From a virus: DNA of 50,807 bases. The notes beneath the pieces are model-generated. The model saw only the letters and a program-made list of their open reading frames with translations, made no database searches and was not told the origin of the DNA. The stretch covers positions 1-50,807 of IMG/VR virus record IMGVR_UViG_3300028577_000015; one strand, given 5' to 3'. Within the stretch, counting starts at the first letter, position 1; every line of letters begins with the position of its first letter. Both the position numbers and the translations under genes were made by a program. Below are positions 38,826 through 46,003 of this stretch, in pieces.

Positions 38826-39097
38826 GCGGGCATTCTCTGATATAGCGGCCCGACGATTGTTGGGTGCAAATCCTCTATGTCTTTGGCGCGTTTCTGTGCG
38901 CGCTCCCTTGTCGGGAATGTAAGAGCCTGCACGCGCCACTCTCCACCGAAGCCATGCCAATCATCTGGATCCCAGTGGGAATACGTAAGCAGCCAGTATG
39001 CGGTAACGTCGCCCATCGCTTCCCGGCCTTGCAAGAATGCAACAATCTCGCCGGGCGTCGGTGGTGTCCGCTTCCGGCGGGGTTTGGCGGCGGTCAT
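38822..39097 (-). CDS. Hypothetical early protein
   Basis: This 91-residue protein has a Lys/Arg/Pro-rich start, Ile-Val-Ala-Phe-Leu-Gln-Gly, and Trp residues in Tyr-Ser-His-Trp-Asp-Pro-Asp-Asp-Trp-His-Gly-Phe-Gly (about 40-52). No fold is recognised. It overlaps the next gene by ATGA (38822-38825) and is itself overlapped by ATGA at 39094-39097. Confidence 0.6.
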   Translation of the reverse strand: MTAAKPRRKRTPPTPGEIVAFLQGREAMGDVTAYWLLTYSHWDPDDWHGFGGEWRVQALTFPTRERAQKRAKDIEDLHPTIVGPLYQRMPA

Positions 39098-39384
39098 GGC
39101 TTCCCCTCCGTCTTCGCTTCCAGCGCGTCCAGTAGGGTGGGGAGGGCGTTACGCATGGCGGCGATCAGTTCCATATCGGCTTTGATTTGTGCCGGGTCGC
39201 CGTTACTTCCGGGTGTCGCGCTATAGCCTACGGGCACTGGCGGAAAAAAGACCCGCTGCTCGTCACTGGAATGGATGACGATAGAGTCGCCGTTGCCATA
39301 CGGCACCGTGAACCAGTCGCCCGGCGTCGCCTTCTCCATCAGCCCGCGCAGCTCGGCCACAATGGCGGCGATGTTGTCACCCAT
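39094..39384 (-). CDS. Hypothetical early protein (Ea22-like pattern)
   Basis: The product has 96 residues. ATG at 39384 is preferred over 39411 because GGAG lies seven bases upstream of it, and the shorter form reduces overlap with the next gene to eight bases. The first part, a helix Ile-Val-Ala-Glu-Leu-Arg-Gly-Leu followed by Lys-Ala-Thr-Pro-Gly-Asp-Trp, is typical of small phage early proteins of the Ead/Ea22 kind. It ends in a helix with Leu-Leu-Asp-Ala-Leu-Glu-Ala. The function is unknown. Confidence 0.6.
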   Translation of the reverse strand: MGDNIAAIVAELRGLMEKATPGDWFTVPYGNGDSIVIHSSDEQRVFFPPVPVGYSATPGSNGDPAQIKADMELIAAMRNALPTLLDALEAKTEGKP

Positions 39385-40087
39385 GTTGGTCTCCGTCACG
39401 CGCCCCGGCATCGGCCGCCGCGAGGGCGCGTTTGCCCTTGTCGAGTATCAGCCCCAAGCCTTCGTGCGGTCGGAATCCGTCGATCGACGGGAGCAAGCAG
39501 TCCATCAACGTCACCGCAGAGCGCAGCGCCTCCCGCAGTCCTTCGACCCCATCAGCCCCATCGGCCGCCGCGAGGGCGGCATTGGCGATCCCTTCGGCCT
39601 GTCGGCGCGTGAACAAATAGCCAGCAATTTCGCCCGCTTCGATCACACGCTGGACGGCCCCCTCATCGGCAGCGGGCGCGGGGCGACGTAGGCGCTCCGT
39701 CAGTTCCTTGATCCGCGCGTCCTGCTGCCTGATCGTCTCATCGCGGCAATCGATGCCATCTGGGATGGAGCCGGGCTCGACGGCGATCTTGGTTTTCACG
39801 CCGTCGATAACTTGCCACGCGAAGTTGGCTTCAAGGCGCGTGTGCAGGCGGTCAACCTCGCCAATCAGCCACGCGACCATCTCGCCCGTGTCCGGCAGAA
39901 CCAGGTCGTTGCCAGGATTCACCGCGCGCCAAAGGGCGGTGCCGCGTTGGGCAGCCTTCCAATAGAGTTCAAACGACCGCCCCCATTGCGCGAGCTCGTC
40001 GGCCGCGAGATGGATGACGATATGATCATCCACGTTGGTCGTGCGACCCGCGACAGTGCGGAGTTGGGTGATTGTGCTGTCGGTCAT
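39377..40087 (-). CDS. Hypothetical early protein with Ea22-like C-terminus
   Basis: The product has 236 residues. The N-terminal half has no recognised motif and contains Trp-Arg-Ala-Val-Asn-Pro-Gly-Asn. A charged helical segment (about 114-137, with Arg-Gln-Gln-Asp-Ala-Arg-Ile-Lys-Glu-Leu) may form a coiled coil. The C-terminus with repeated Ala-Ala-Asp and helix pattern recalls the Ea22 type. It overlaps its neighbours by eight and four bases. Confidence 0.6.
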   Translation of the reverse strand: MTDSTITQLRTVAGRTTNVDDHIVIHLAADELAQWGRSFELYWKAAQRGTALWRAVNPGNDLVLPDTGEMVAWLIGEVDRLHTRLEANFAWQVIDGVKTKIAVEPGSIPDGIDCRDETIRQQDARIKELTERLRRPAPAADEGAVQRVIEAGEIAGYLFTRRQAEGIANAALAAADGADGVEGLREALRSAVTLMDCLLPSIDGFRPHEGLGLILDKGKRALAAADAGARDGDQHG

Positions 40088-40419
40088 TGCGGCGCCTGCC
40101 TGAAGGCCTTGATCGCGGCGCGGGCACGATCATCGTAACGCTCGCAATCCTCCATGTAATCCTCGCCATCGGCAGCGGCGATTGCGCGACCGATAGTCTC
40201 GACGGAGGCCGCCGGCATGTGCTGGTTCAGAAAATCCCGGATCGCCTCAAGCTCTGACTTCGCCAGTCGCATGAAGCGCCAGTTGCTGTCCTCGCCGTCG
40301 CCCCAATCCAGATCATCCTCTTTGAAGGACACTCGCCCGGCGCCATCCTCGTCGCCGTAGCCGGAAAGGTTGATCTCGATCAGGCCTTCGCAAAAGCCAA
40401 ATGTCGCAGCGTTTTTCAC
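40084..40419 (-). CDS. Hypothetical acidic early protein
   Basis: This 111-residue, strongly acidic protein has Asp-Asp-Leu-Asp-Trp-Gly-Asp-Gly-Glu-Asp and a helix Leu-Ala-Lys-Ser-Glu-Leu-Glu-Ala-Ile-Arg-Asp-Phe. No membrane segment. The acidic nature resembles DNA-mimic inhibitors, but nothing more supports that. It overlaps its neighbours by ATGA on both sides. Confidence 0.6.
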   Translation of the reverse strand: MKNAATFGFCEGLIEINLSGYGDEDGAGRVSFKEDDLDWGDGEDSNWRFMRLAKSELEAIRDFLNQHMPAASVETIGRAIAAADGEDYMEDCERYDDRARAAIKAFRQAPQ

Positions 40420-40622
40420 AAGAGCACCTGTTGCTGATTCGGCAGCGTCGCCAGCAGCGCGGCCATCTGCTCAGTCGGCGCCGGCTCAATCGTGACGGCG
40501 TCCATCGGGGAGCGGCCGAAGTCTCGCAGGTAGCAAAGCACCCCGAGCGCGTCCTGCTCGGTGCGGCACGGCCACTCGATGCCCTTGTGGGTGATGGTCC
40601 AAGCGAAGGTCACGTCTCCCAT
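40416..40622 (-). CDS. Hypothetical early protein
   Basis: This 68-residue protein begins Met-Gly-Asp-Val-Thr-Phe-Ala-Trp-Thr-Ile-Thr-His. It has a beta-hairpin-like start and a helix at Gln-Met-Ala-Ala-Leu-Leu-Ala-Thr-Leu. It overlaps the previous gene by 13 bases and the next by four. Function unknown. Confidence 0.55.
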   Translation of the reverse strand: MGDVTFAWTITHKGIEWPCRTEQDALGVLCYLRDFGRSPMDAVTIEPAPTEQMAALLATLPNQQQVLL

Positions 40623-40846
40623 GACGGCTCACCTCGCGACAGTCGCTCTGCCTTCTGCCGGCGCAGGATCTCGGCCGAGCGATAGATCATCGACCAGTAT
40701 GCCGGACCGTGCGCATGCTCGATCACCTCGCGCACGCAATCCAGCAGGCGGACCTGGCGGATGAACTCTTCGGGCGCGACTGGATTGCCCGCCTCGAGTC
40801 CCATGTCGATGATCCGCAGACCGGCGGCCTTGTCATCGTCAGCCAT
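40610..40846 (-). CDS. Hypothetical early protein
   Basis: This 78-residue protein is helical and charged, with Ile-Arg-Gln-Val-Arg-Leu-Leu-Asp-Cys-Val-Arg-Glu-Val and a C-terminal Arg-Arg-Gln-Lys-Ala-Glu-Arg. It overlaps its neighbours by eight and 13 bases. No family is recognised. Confidence 0.55.
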   Translation of the reverse strand: MADDDKAAGLRIIDMGLEAGNPVAPEEFIRQVRLLDCVREVIEHAHGPAYWSMIYRSAEILRRQKAERLSRGEPSWET

Positions 40847-41219
40847 GGGGCGGCGTCCACTCGATCAACACACCGCTGAAGACATCGAGCGTCTCGTGCT
40901 CGGCCTTCCAGAACGCGGCCATGTCGTCCCAGTCTTCGAAGCCGTCGCGCCAGGCGAAGCTATCGCGATCGTCTCGGGCAACGATGGGCAGGCGGTCGCC
41001 GACCGTTATCCGCGGCGACTCGAATTCGAGCCGAATCGGTGTGACCGCAAAGCAGATCGACCGCGCGATCAGGCGACACTGCTTGGTGCGCATGGCCGTA
41101 TAGAGCTGGACCTGCTCGCCAGGCCGCGCGTGGCGCTTGCGATCGTTGCGGATGGTCTGGCGCTTACGGCCGACCTCGATCGGCTGGATGAAGCGGGACC
41201 TGAAGGAATAGGCGACCAT
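40839..41219 (-). CDS. ASCH-domain protein
   Basis: The product has 126 residues from the ATG at 41219; upstream extension reads through the next gene. The start Val-Ala-Tyr-Ser-Phe-Arg-Ser-Arg-Phe-Ile-Gln-Pro-Ile and Lys-Arg-Gln-Thr-Ile-Arg, with Gly-Glu-Gln-Val-Gln-Leu-Tyr, are the ASCH layout; a beta-barrel follows and ends in Glu-Trp. ASCH proteins bind RNA or modified nucleosides, and some act as N4-acetylcytidine amidohydrolases. The exact job here is unknown. A one-base gap separates it from the upstream gene. Confidence 0.75.
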   Translation of the reverse strand: MVAYSFRSRFIQPIEVGRKRQTIRNDRKRHARPGEQVQLYTAMRTKQCRLIARSICFAVTPIRLEFESPRITVGDRLPIVARDDRDSFAWRDGFEDWDDMAAFWKAEHETLDVFSGVLIEWTPPHG

Positions 41220-41220
41220 G

Positions 41221-41460
41221 TCAGTCGATGAACAGACGGAGGTCGTAGGCGCGCCCCTCGAGCGTCGCCGTCGGCGGCTCGGTGAGCTCGCGCTCAAAGG
41301 CCGAGTTGTCGGCCTGCTTGTGGACGGCGATGCGGGTGACCAGCACCTGGCACTCGATGCCGCTGTCGGTCACGCCCTTCCAGACTCGAGCCGGGATCTT
41401 ACCGCCGCTCCTCGGCTCGATCTGGACGATCTGGTCAGTGTTCTCTATCGTGATTCGCAT
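41221..41460 (-). CDS. Hypothetical early protein
   Basis: This 79-residue protein starts at ATG 41460, with GGAG seven bases upstream; the ATG six bases before would place GGAG too close. It is beta-rich (Ile-Thr-Ile-Glu-Asn, Ile-Glu-Cys-Gln-Val-Leu-Val) and ends in Leu-Arg-Leu-Phe-Ile-Asp. It lies after a terminator-like hairpin that separates it from the cold-shock gene. No family is recognised. Confidence 0.5.
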   Translation of the reverse strand: MRITIENTDQIVQIEPRSGGKIPARVWKGVTDSGIECQVLVTRIAVHKQADNSAFERELTEPPTATLEGRAYDLRLFID

Positions 41461-41482
41461 ACCCATTCTCCGATCAAAGGGA

Positions 41483-41512
41483 GGGGCGGGGACGGGCAAT
41501 CGGGCCCGCCCC
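41483..41512 (-). terminator. Terminator-like hairpin after cold-shock gene
   Basis: Arms GGGGCGGG (41483-41490) and CCCGCCCC (41505-41512) with a 14-base loop lie just past the cold-shock stop, read leftward. The tail is TCCCTTTG, so only weakly T-rich. It may attenuate readthrough into the rest of the leftward operon. Confidence 0.5.
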
Positions 41513-41521
41513 TGCCGACGG

Positions 41522-41728
41522 TCAGTCGACCAACTTCAGATTGGCTGCGGCCGACTTGCCCCGCTCCACGACGACGTCGTAGGTGACCTTCTGGCCCTCG
41601 CTCAGACCACTAAGGCCCGCGCGCTCGACCGCGCTGATATGACAAAAGCAGTCTTTGCCGCCGCCATCCGGCTGGATGAAGCCAAAACCCTTCTGGGCGG
41701 AAAACCACTTTACGACACCTGTAGCCAT
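41522..41728 (-). CDS. Cold-shock domain protein
   Basis: The product has 68 residues, the usual CspA size, with TAGGAG upstream. Val-Val-Lys-Trp-Phe-Ser (5-10) and RNP1 Lys-Gly-Phe-Gly-Phe-Ile (13-18) are intact. RNP2 is Cys-Phe-Cys-His-Ile (27-31), whereas most relatives have Val-Phe-Val-His-Ile, so two Cys replace Val. It binds single-stranded nucleic acid and could act as an RNA chaperone or antiterminator. It is flanked by hairpins on both sides, so it may be transcribed partly on its own. Confidence 0.92.
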   Translation of the reverse strand: MATGVVKWFSAQKGFGFIQPDGGGKDCFCHISAVERAGLSGLSEGQKVTYDVVVERGKSAAANLKLVD

Positions 41729-41753
41729 AGCTTTGCTCCTAACCCGTTGGTTT

Positions 41754-41787
41754 CAAAAAATCGGCAAGCCGGGTTCATGCTCTGCCG
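41754..41787 (-). terminator. Possible terminator after the second endonuclease
   Basis: Read leftward, CGGCA (41787-41783) and TGCCG (41766-41762) flank a 16-base loop and are followed by ATTTTTTG (six T). The five-base stem is short and overlaps the end of the endonuclease gene, so confidence is moderate. Confidence 0.4.
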
Positions 41788-42299
41788 AAGTCTTCTTGCG
41801 AGGCTTTCCGCGACTGGCGGCCTACTGTCGTCGCCCATCGGATGTTGCCCGGAAAATAGCCGCGCTTTCTGTCGATACGGCGCAGGATCATGTCCGCCGG
41901 CTTCCGACCAAGATGTTCGATCAGGTATGAGATGAAGACTTCGGCGTTGTGCCACGGCGCATACACTTCCAGTCCCGCCCCGCCGTAGTATCTGTATTTC
42001 TCATGATTGGGGTTTCGGCAGCGCGCCATCATGGCTACCCATGTTCGATACTCCGGCGACCACCGCTTGTTGCGCGTGTGACCGTGGGTGATCGATGCAA
42101 CTCCCAACACTTCCTTCTTGAGGCAGCCGCAGGATTGAGAATTGCCGGACCGGAGATTGTTGCCGCTGACCTTTAGCTCTGACTGGCAAGAGCAGACGCA
42201 CAGCCATAGGGCTTCGCCGCTTCTATTAAAGCCAGCCTGGCGGCTGACCGTGAGGCGGCCAAAGCCTTTGCCGGTCATGTCGATTACCGATCGAGGCAT
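41775..42299 (-). CDS. HNH-like homing endonuclease
   Basis: The product has 174 residues. A Cys-x-Cys and Cys-Gly-Cys-Leu pair (about 34-61) forms a zinc-binding N-terminal part. Then comes Tyr-Arg-Thr-Trp-Val-Ala-Met-Met-Ala-Arg-Cys (about 84-94), Tyr-Tyr-Gly-Gly-Ala-Gly-Leu-Glu-Val (about 104-112), Arg-Arg-Ile-Asp-Arg (about 139-143) and Asn-Ile-Arg-Trp-Ala-Thr (about 151-156), a known homing-type nuclease core. It probably inserted as a mobile gene in the early operon. It is a different type from the one at 15004, so two independent arrivals are likely. Confidence 0.8.
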   Translation of the reverse strand: MPRSVIDMTGKGFGRLTVSRQAGFNRSGEALWLCVCSCQSELKVSGNNLRSGNSQSCGCLKKEVLGVASITHGHTRNKRWSPEYRTWVAMMARCRNPNHEKYRYYGGAGLEVYAPWHNAEVFISYLIEHLGRKPADMILRRIDRKRGYFPGNIRWATTVGRQSRKASQEDFGRA

Positions 42300-42301
42300 T
42301 G

Positions 42302-42523
42302 TCAGCTTGCCTTTAGGTCCAACACGTCGCCGAAGTACCGGGCCTGCGCGAGATCGTGGTGCCAGAAGAAATCCCGTACTTGGTCGGGTGTGATGTCGCC
42401 CTTGGCGACAGCCAGCAGCGCATCATGCAGGCAGCTGATGGCGTCGGCCGCGTGCCATAGGTCCTTCCGGCGCTTGATGGCGTTCCGACCGTTGTGGGCG
42501 ATGCCGCTGCCGCTGATCCTCAT
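42302..42523 (-). CDS. Hypothetical early protein
   Basis: This 73-residue protein from ATG 42523 has Lys-Arg-Arg-Lys near residue 17 and two helices (Ala-Ile-Ser-Cys-Leu-His-Asp-Ala-Leu-Leu and Asp-Gln-Val-Arg-Asp-Phe-Phe-Trp-His-His). A longer extension upstream would read into the neighbouring gene. It overlaps that gene by ATGA. Function unknown. Confidence 0.5.
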   Translation of the reverse strand: MRISGSGIAHNGRNAIKRRKDLWHAADAISCLHDALLAVAKGDITPDQVRDFFWHHDLAQARYFGDVLDLKAS

Positions 42524-42735
42524 GCCGGCAGCGCCCCCGGCGCGCGCTCGCTCGGATAGTCGGCGAACGCCGGATCGGTCGTGTGCTGGTGGCAGCCTTG
42601 CTTGCCGGTGGTGTACTTGCCGCGCATCGGGGAGTCCGGCTTCAAGCACATGGCCTCGACCGGTCCGCCGTGTGCCCTCGCGATCAGCTCGGACCATGCC
42701 GAGCAGCTGTTGCAACGCTGCATTGGTGCTTTCAT
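42520..42735 (-). CDS. Cys-rich small protein
   Basis: This 71-residue protein has Cys-Asn-Ser-Cys near residue 8, a third Cys at about 30 and a fourth at about 48 next to His-Gln-His, so a zinc ribbon or finger is likely. The C-terminal segment is Pro/Ala-rich. It overlaps the next gene by ATGA. The function is unknown. Confidence 0.55.
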   Translation of the reverse strand: MKAPMQRCNSCSAWSELIARAHGGPVEAMCLKPDSPMRGKYTTGKQGCHQHTTDPAFADYPSERAPGALPA

Positions 42736-42737
42736 CG

Positions 42738-43031
42738 TTAAGGCCCCGAGCTGAAATCAAGCCAACCCATCCCGTACTTCGCCCGCGACTGATTCATCAC
42801 CGCATTGATCTTTTCGCTTATCTCGCGTTGAAGCTCGGCATCTTCGGCGGTGACGGGCTGATAGCGTCCGCAGCGTTTGCATATCCGCATGTGGTAGGCG
42901 ACCGGCCAGTCCAGCGGGTTGCCAAGTTCATCGCGCATTTTCCGACCCATCGTGGAGCCAACCGGCCGGATCGGCTGATCGCGAATGTCATGCCCGAACA
43001 CGCGGCACATCAATTTCTTCTTCTGTGGCAT
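42738..43031 (-). CDS. Small protein with zinc-finger-like Cys pairs
   Basis: This 97-residue protein from ATG 43031 (TGATG with the upstream stop) has Cys-Arg-Val-Phe-Gly-His-Asp near residue 10 and Cys-Lys-Arg-Cys-Gly near 52-56, so a treble-clef-like zinc site is plausible. A helix follows with Glu-Ile-Ser-Glu-Lys-Ile-Asn. A similar C-x-V-x-G-H plus CKRCG layout is common in small phage proteins of unknown function. Confidence 0.6.
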   Translation of the reverse strand: MPQKKKLMCRVFGHDIRDQPIRPVGSTMGRKMRDELGNPLDWPVAYHMRICKRCGRYQPVTAEDAELQREISEKINAVMNQSRAKYGMGWLDFSSGP

Positions 43032-43597
43032 CACCCGATCTCCTGCAGCGCCATGTCGCGCGCCACGTTGAGCACGCTCATCGCCTCGTGACTGCCGCCG
43101 GGCGTGTCCGGGTGAGCGCGACTGGCGCGGTACTGGTCGAGCTCAGTCGAGTAGCGGATGCCGCCGATGCAGAACTCGCCCCATCTGGCGCGCCCTCCGG
43201 ACTCCCAGCGGGCGACGCTAGGCCCCATGGCAAGCGCGCGGGCGATGTCGGCATGATCGGTGAACGTCAGGCCGACCGACAGCTTCTTCTCGTTCACCAC
43301 CTGCGGCTTCTCCACCGGGAAGATGTCCTCGCCCTTCGTGATGGTGACCGACGTGACGCGCTCGCTCTTCAGGTGCTGCTCAGCGCACCCGAGGGCGTCG
43401 TCGCCGTTGGCGCACGGCAGGCCCTGCTGGATCAACTCTGGGCCTCCGTGCAGCGTCACCGTCCATGGCGGCCTGAGCTTGGGCATGTGGTCGTAGAGCA
43501 TGCCCAGCAGCACGTTGACGTGCCCGTGGTTGGTCGTGCCCGGCTGGACGGCCACACCGCGCAGCCACTCGATCGCCTTGCGCTGTTCGTCGGTCAT
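43031..43597 (-). CDS. Hypothetical early protein
   Basis: This 188-residue protein starts at ATG 43597, which overlaps the stop of the membrane protein gene by ATGA; longer frames run into that gene. It has Trp-Thr-Val-Thr-Leu-His-Gly-Gly-Pro-Glu and a middle Gly-Asp-Asp-Ala-Leu-Gly-Cys. It ends in Val-Ala-Arg-Asp-Met-Ala-Leu-Gln-Glu-Ile-Gly. No fold is recognised; it is one of the larger unknown early genes. Confidence 0.55.
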   Translation of the reverse strand: MTDEQRKAIEWLRGVAVQPGTTNHGHVNVLLGMLYDHMPKLRPPWTVTLHGGPELIQQGLPCANGDDALGCAEQHLKSERVTSVTITKGEDIFPVEKPQVVNEKKLSVGLTFTDHADIARALAMGPSVARWESGGRARWGEFCIGGIRYSTELDQYRASRAHPDTPGGSHEAMSVLNVARDMALQEIG

Positions 43598-43788
43598 CGT
43601 CCTCCCCCCACCGCCATCCGCTGCAGCGTCTTCTTCATGGCGTCGAGGTCGGCCTTGACCTGCTTCAAGCCGTCGAGGTCGACGTGGTGATAGGCGACGT
43701 GGCAAAGCCACAACCATGCGGTCCAGAAGTAGGCCCAGAACCCGAAGTCGTAGTGGGCGAACAGGACGTAGGCGATCAGTAGGGTCAT
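43594..43788 (-). CDS. Small membrane protein
   Basis: This 64-residue product has an aromatic-rich hydrophobic N-terminal half (about 2-34: Tyr, Phe, Trp in many positions) that may cross the membrane once or twice, followed by a charged helix with Lys-Gln-Val-Lys-Ala-Asp-Leu. The start overlaps the upstream stop by ATGA. Function unknown; a superinfection or host-inhibition role is possible but not shown. Confidence 0.55.
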   Translation of the reverse strand: MTLLIAYVLFAHYDFGFWAYFWTAWLWLCHVAYHHVDLDGLKQVKADLDAMKKTLQRMAVGGGR

Positions 43789-44234
43789 CGGCCCGCCTCC
43801 AGACGTTGATGCAACAACTCACGCGCCCGCGCAGGGCCATAGACGTCCCGTTTCCGGCGATACCAGAGCTGCACTTCCCTCGGCTGCTGGCCGGGGCTCT
43901 TTGGGTCGGGTGTGAGAACTCGCGGCCCCCAGGAATGCTCCCTGGCGATCTGGCACAGACGCGCCGGAGTGATTCGGTATTTCGCCGCGATGTCCTTCGT
44001 TGGCATCTTGGGATGCCGCCAATCGGCCTTGAGATCAGCGAGCACGGCGGGCGTCCAGCGCGTTGGCGGCGAGGGTCGCTTCCGCCAATCGAGGCGGATG
44101 AGCTTCTTCATGGCGCGAAGCGATACGCCGGCGATTCCGCAGGCGTCGATGTAGGGGACACCAGCCAACATGAGCGCGCAGGCGGCCGCGCGCTGGCCGT
44201 TTCGCACGCGGTCTTTGAGCGGCAGGTCGGCCAT
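43785..44234 (-). CDS. HTH-like early protein
   Basis: This 149-residue protein starts at ATG 44234. Two helix-turn-helix-like segments appear: Ala-Cys-Ala-Leu-Met-Leu-Ala-Gly-Val-Pro-Tyr-Ile-Asp-Ala-Cys-Gly-Ile-Ala-Gly (about 17-35) and Thr-Lys-Asp-Ile-Ala-Ala-Lys-Tyr-Arg-Ile-Thr-Pro (about 79-90). Trp residues and a basic C-terminus are compatible with DNA binding. It is a regulator or terminase-like HTH protein, not decidable here. Confidence 0.55.
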   Translation of the reverse strand: MADLPLKDRVRNGQRAAACALMLAGVPYIDACGIAGVSLRAMKKLIRLDWRKRPSPPTRWTPAVLADLKADWRHPKMPTKDIAAKYRITPARLCQIAREHSWGPRVLTPDPKSPGQQPREVQLWYRRKRDVYGPARARELLHQRLEAGR

Positions 44235-44623
44235 CACCAATCCTCCCCAAGGTCGTGCCGAGCGGTCAGCCGATCCTCGATCGCCCGATCCCGGGCGTCG
44301 TCCGGATCTGGCTGGCTGTCCTCTGCTGCCTGGTGAGCGGCTGCGTCGTAGTTCTCCTCCAGCCACTCGGCCGCCGCGTCCTGCAGCGTCTTCGCCTCGA
44401 GGTCGGCGAACGATCCCTCGTAGGGTCGCGGCTCGCCGTTGACGTACCGCTCGGCGCTGATGAACTCGATCTCGGACCCGTAGCCGGGCTCTCCGCCGCT
44501 GGCGTACGTCGGGCCGGTCGCGGGCGCGCCTGGCACGTATGAGAAGCGAATGGCGACTTCGACCTCCGCGCCCTCGTCGTCGGGGCCGATCGGGATGGTG
44601 GTGTGGACGCGATGCTCGCTCAT
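44234..44623 (-). CDS. Hypothetical early protein
   Basis: This 129-residue protein starts at ATG 44623, overlapping the next stop by ATGA. The N-terminal half is beta-rich (Val-Glu-Val-Ala-Ile-Arg-Phe-Ser-Tyr) and the C-terminal half is a helix rich in Ala, Glu and Asp. No family is recognised. Confidence 0.55.
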   Translation of the reverse strand: MSEHRVHTTIPIGPDDEGAEVEVAIRFSYVPGAPATGPTYASGGEPGYGSEIEFISAERYVNGEPRPYEGSFADLEAKTLQDAAAEWLEENYDAAAHQAAEDSQPDPDDARDRAIEDRLTARHDLGEDW

Positions 44624-44922
44624 TTCGGAATCCTCCGCAGGACCAACCCGCCCTTCTCGACGTGCCGACGAACTCCCGGCTCGAGCACCTGGGCCACGCT
44701 TGGCTTGAACCATTCGTGCGAGGCAGCGAGCGTGCCGTCGAACACGCGGTAGAAGCTGGAGTGCATCATGCCGTCGCAGTTGGGATCGGCTTCGCAGCGG
44801 ATCATAAAGGGCGTCACGCCCTCCTCGAGGTCGCGCGTCACGATGTGGCCTCGGCACTTCCGGCAAGTGTAGATGTTCTTCTTGCCGTCCGGACTGGTCA
44901 GCAGATCGGGCAGGGCACTCAT
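44620..44922 (-). CDS. Zinc-ribbon-like early protein
   Basis: This 100-residue protein has Cys-Arg-Lys-Cys (about 20-23) and Cys-x5-Cys (about 43-49), a Cys pattern that can hold zinc, followed by Met-Met-His-Ser-Ser-Phe-Tyr-Arg-Val-Phe. It ends in a basic segment. It overlaps the DnaQ-like gene by ATGA, so it is coupled with it. A nucleic-acid or protein-binding role is inferred. Confidence 0.6.
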   Translation of the reverse strand: MSALPDLLTSPDGKKNIYTCRKCRGHIVTRDLEEGVTPFMIRCEADPNCDGMMHSSFYRVFDGTLAASHEWFKPSVAQVLEPGVRRHVEKGGLVLRRIPK

Positions 44923-45803
44923 CCGCGCACCGTGAAGCGCGTCAGCGGCGTGACCTTGGACGAGCGGCCAAGGACTTCTCGCCGATAGATCTCGGTCTTG
45001 AGGAACGCAGCCTCAGCGTCGAACTCGTCCGGCCAGACTTCCTTGTGCCAGGCCTTGTGGCGCCCATCGGTGCCATCGTTCCAGCGATAGCCGCGGGCCT
45101 TAAGGACGTCCTTCGTGTCGAACGGCGAGTCGACGGCCCAGATGCGCCGGCTGTCCTGCAGCGCGCGATCGAGCAACCGGGCGAGGCCGGTGCGCGCGCT
45201 GGGCAATGTCAGCGACAACAGGAACAGCGCCGCCATGCAGTCGTTGATCGCGTTGTGGGCGTCGTAGAAGTAGCCCAGCGACGCCGCGATGTAGGAAAGC
45301 TTACGGCCCTCGACGCCTTCCTCGGCCCACGGGACCTGCTCCATGCTGCAGGCCCATGGCATGTCAGCGAAACCGGACCAGATGCGCTCGCAGAATGGGC
45401 GGTCGAATTCGGCGTTGTGCGCGACGACCAGGCCGGTGCCCTTGGCGAACTCCGCCAGGGCTTCCCGGTCGATCGACTTGCCGGCCACCATCTCGTCGGT
45501 GATGCCGTTGATCTTCGTCATCGCTGGAGGGATCGGGCAGCCGGGGTCGCTGTAGCTGTGAAAAGGGACGCCGATGCTGATCAAGCCACCGGCATCGGTG
45601 TATTCGAAGGGCACCGCAGCGAATTCGATGACTGCATCCTTGGCGTGGTCGAGGCCGGTAGTCTCAGTGTCGACGAAGAGGCCGCGATGCACTGGACCGA
45701 AACCAGGCTGCGTGATGTGCAGGCCTGGCCCAATCTTGATCCGTCGCAGGATCCGGTGGTCGGGCGAGGCCTCGACCAGGGCGAGGGCTTCGGTGAGATC
45801 CAT
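44919..45803 (-). CDS. DnaQ-like 3'-5' exonuclease (DEDDh)
   Basis: The product has 294 residues from ATG 45803, which overlaps the upstream stop (TGATG). The exonuclease motifs are complete: Asp45 and Glu47 in Phe-Val-Asp-Thr-Glu-Thr-Thr-Gly, Asp134 in Ala-His-Asn-Ala-Glu-Phe-Asp, and His183 with Asp188 in His-Asn-Ala-Ile-Asn-Asp. It would remove nucleotides from 3' ends. With the RecA-like, Rad50-like and RecE-like genes upstream it fits a recombination or repair set. The C-terminal 90 residues have no recognised domain. Confidence 0.9.
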   Translation of the reverse strand: MDLTEALALVEASPDHRILRRIKIGPGLHITQPGFGPVHRGLFVDTETTGLDHAKDAVIEFAAVPFEYTDAGGLISIGVPFHSYSDPGCPIPPAMTKINGITDEMVAGKSIDREALAEFAKGTGLVVAHNAEFDRPFCERIWSGFADMPWACSMEQVPWAEEGVEGRKLSYIAASLGYFYDAHNAINDCMAALFLLSLTLPSARTGLARLLDRALQDSRRIWAVDSPFDTKDVLKARGYRWNDGTDGRHKAWHKEVWPDEFDAEAAFLKTEIYRREVLGRSSKVTPLTRFTVRG

Positions 45804-46003
45804 CACCAACCCCGATCACGGTCTAGCTGATCGTGGGCCTCATCGCGTTCCGCATGGGCGGCATCGCGAGCCTCACGAAGGCAGGACGTGCTTTCGCAGG
45901 TATCGAGCCGGTCATAGTGGCGGTTCTCGATGAACCCCATGTCGGCGCCGCAGACCCAGCAGGAGCGCACCTTGCCTGCCGGCGGCTTGGGTGCGTCGGC
46001 CAT
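45803..46003 (-). CDS. Small zinc-finger-like protein
   Basis: This 66-residue protein has Cys-Trp-Val-Cys (about 15-18) and Cys-Glu-Ser-Thr-Ser-Cys (about 36-41), which can form one zinc finger, followed by an Ala/Glu/Asp helix that ends in Asp-Arg-Asp-Arg. It sits between the ATPase gene and the exonuclease gene, overlapping both starts, so it is coupled to the set. Confidence 0.55.
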   Translation of the reverse strand: MADAPKPPAGKVRSCWVCGADMGFIENRHYDRLDTCESTSCLREARDAAHAERDEAHDQLDRDRGW

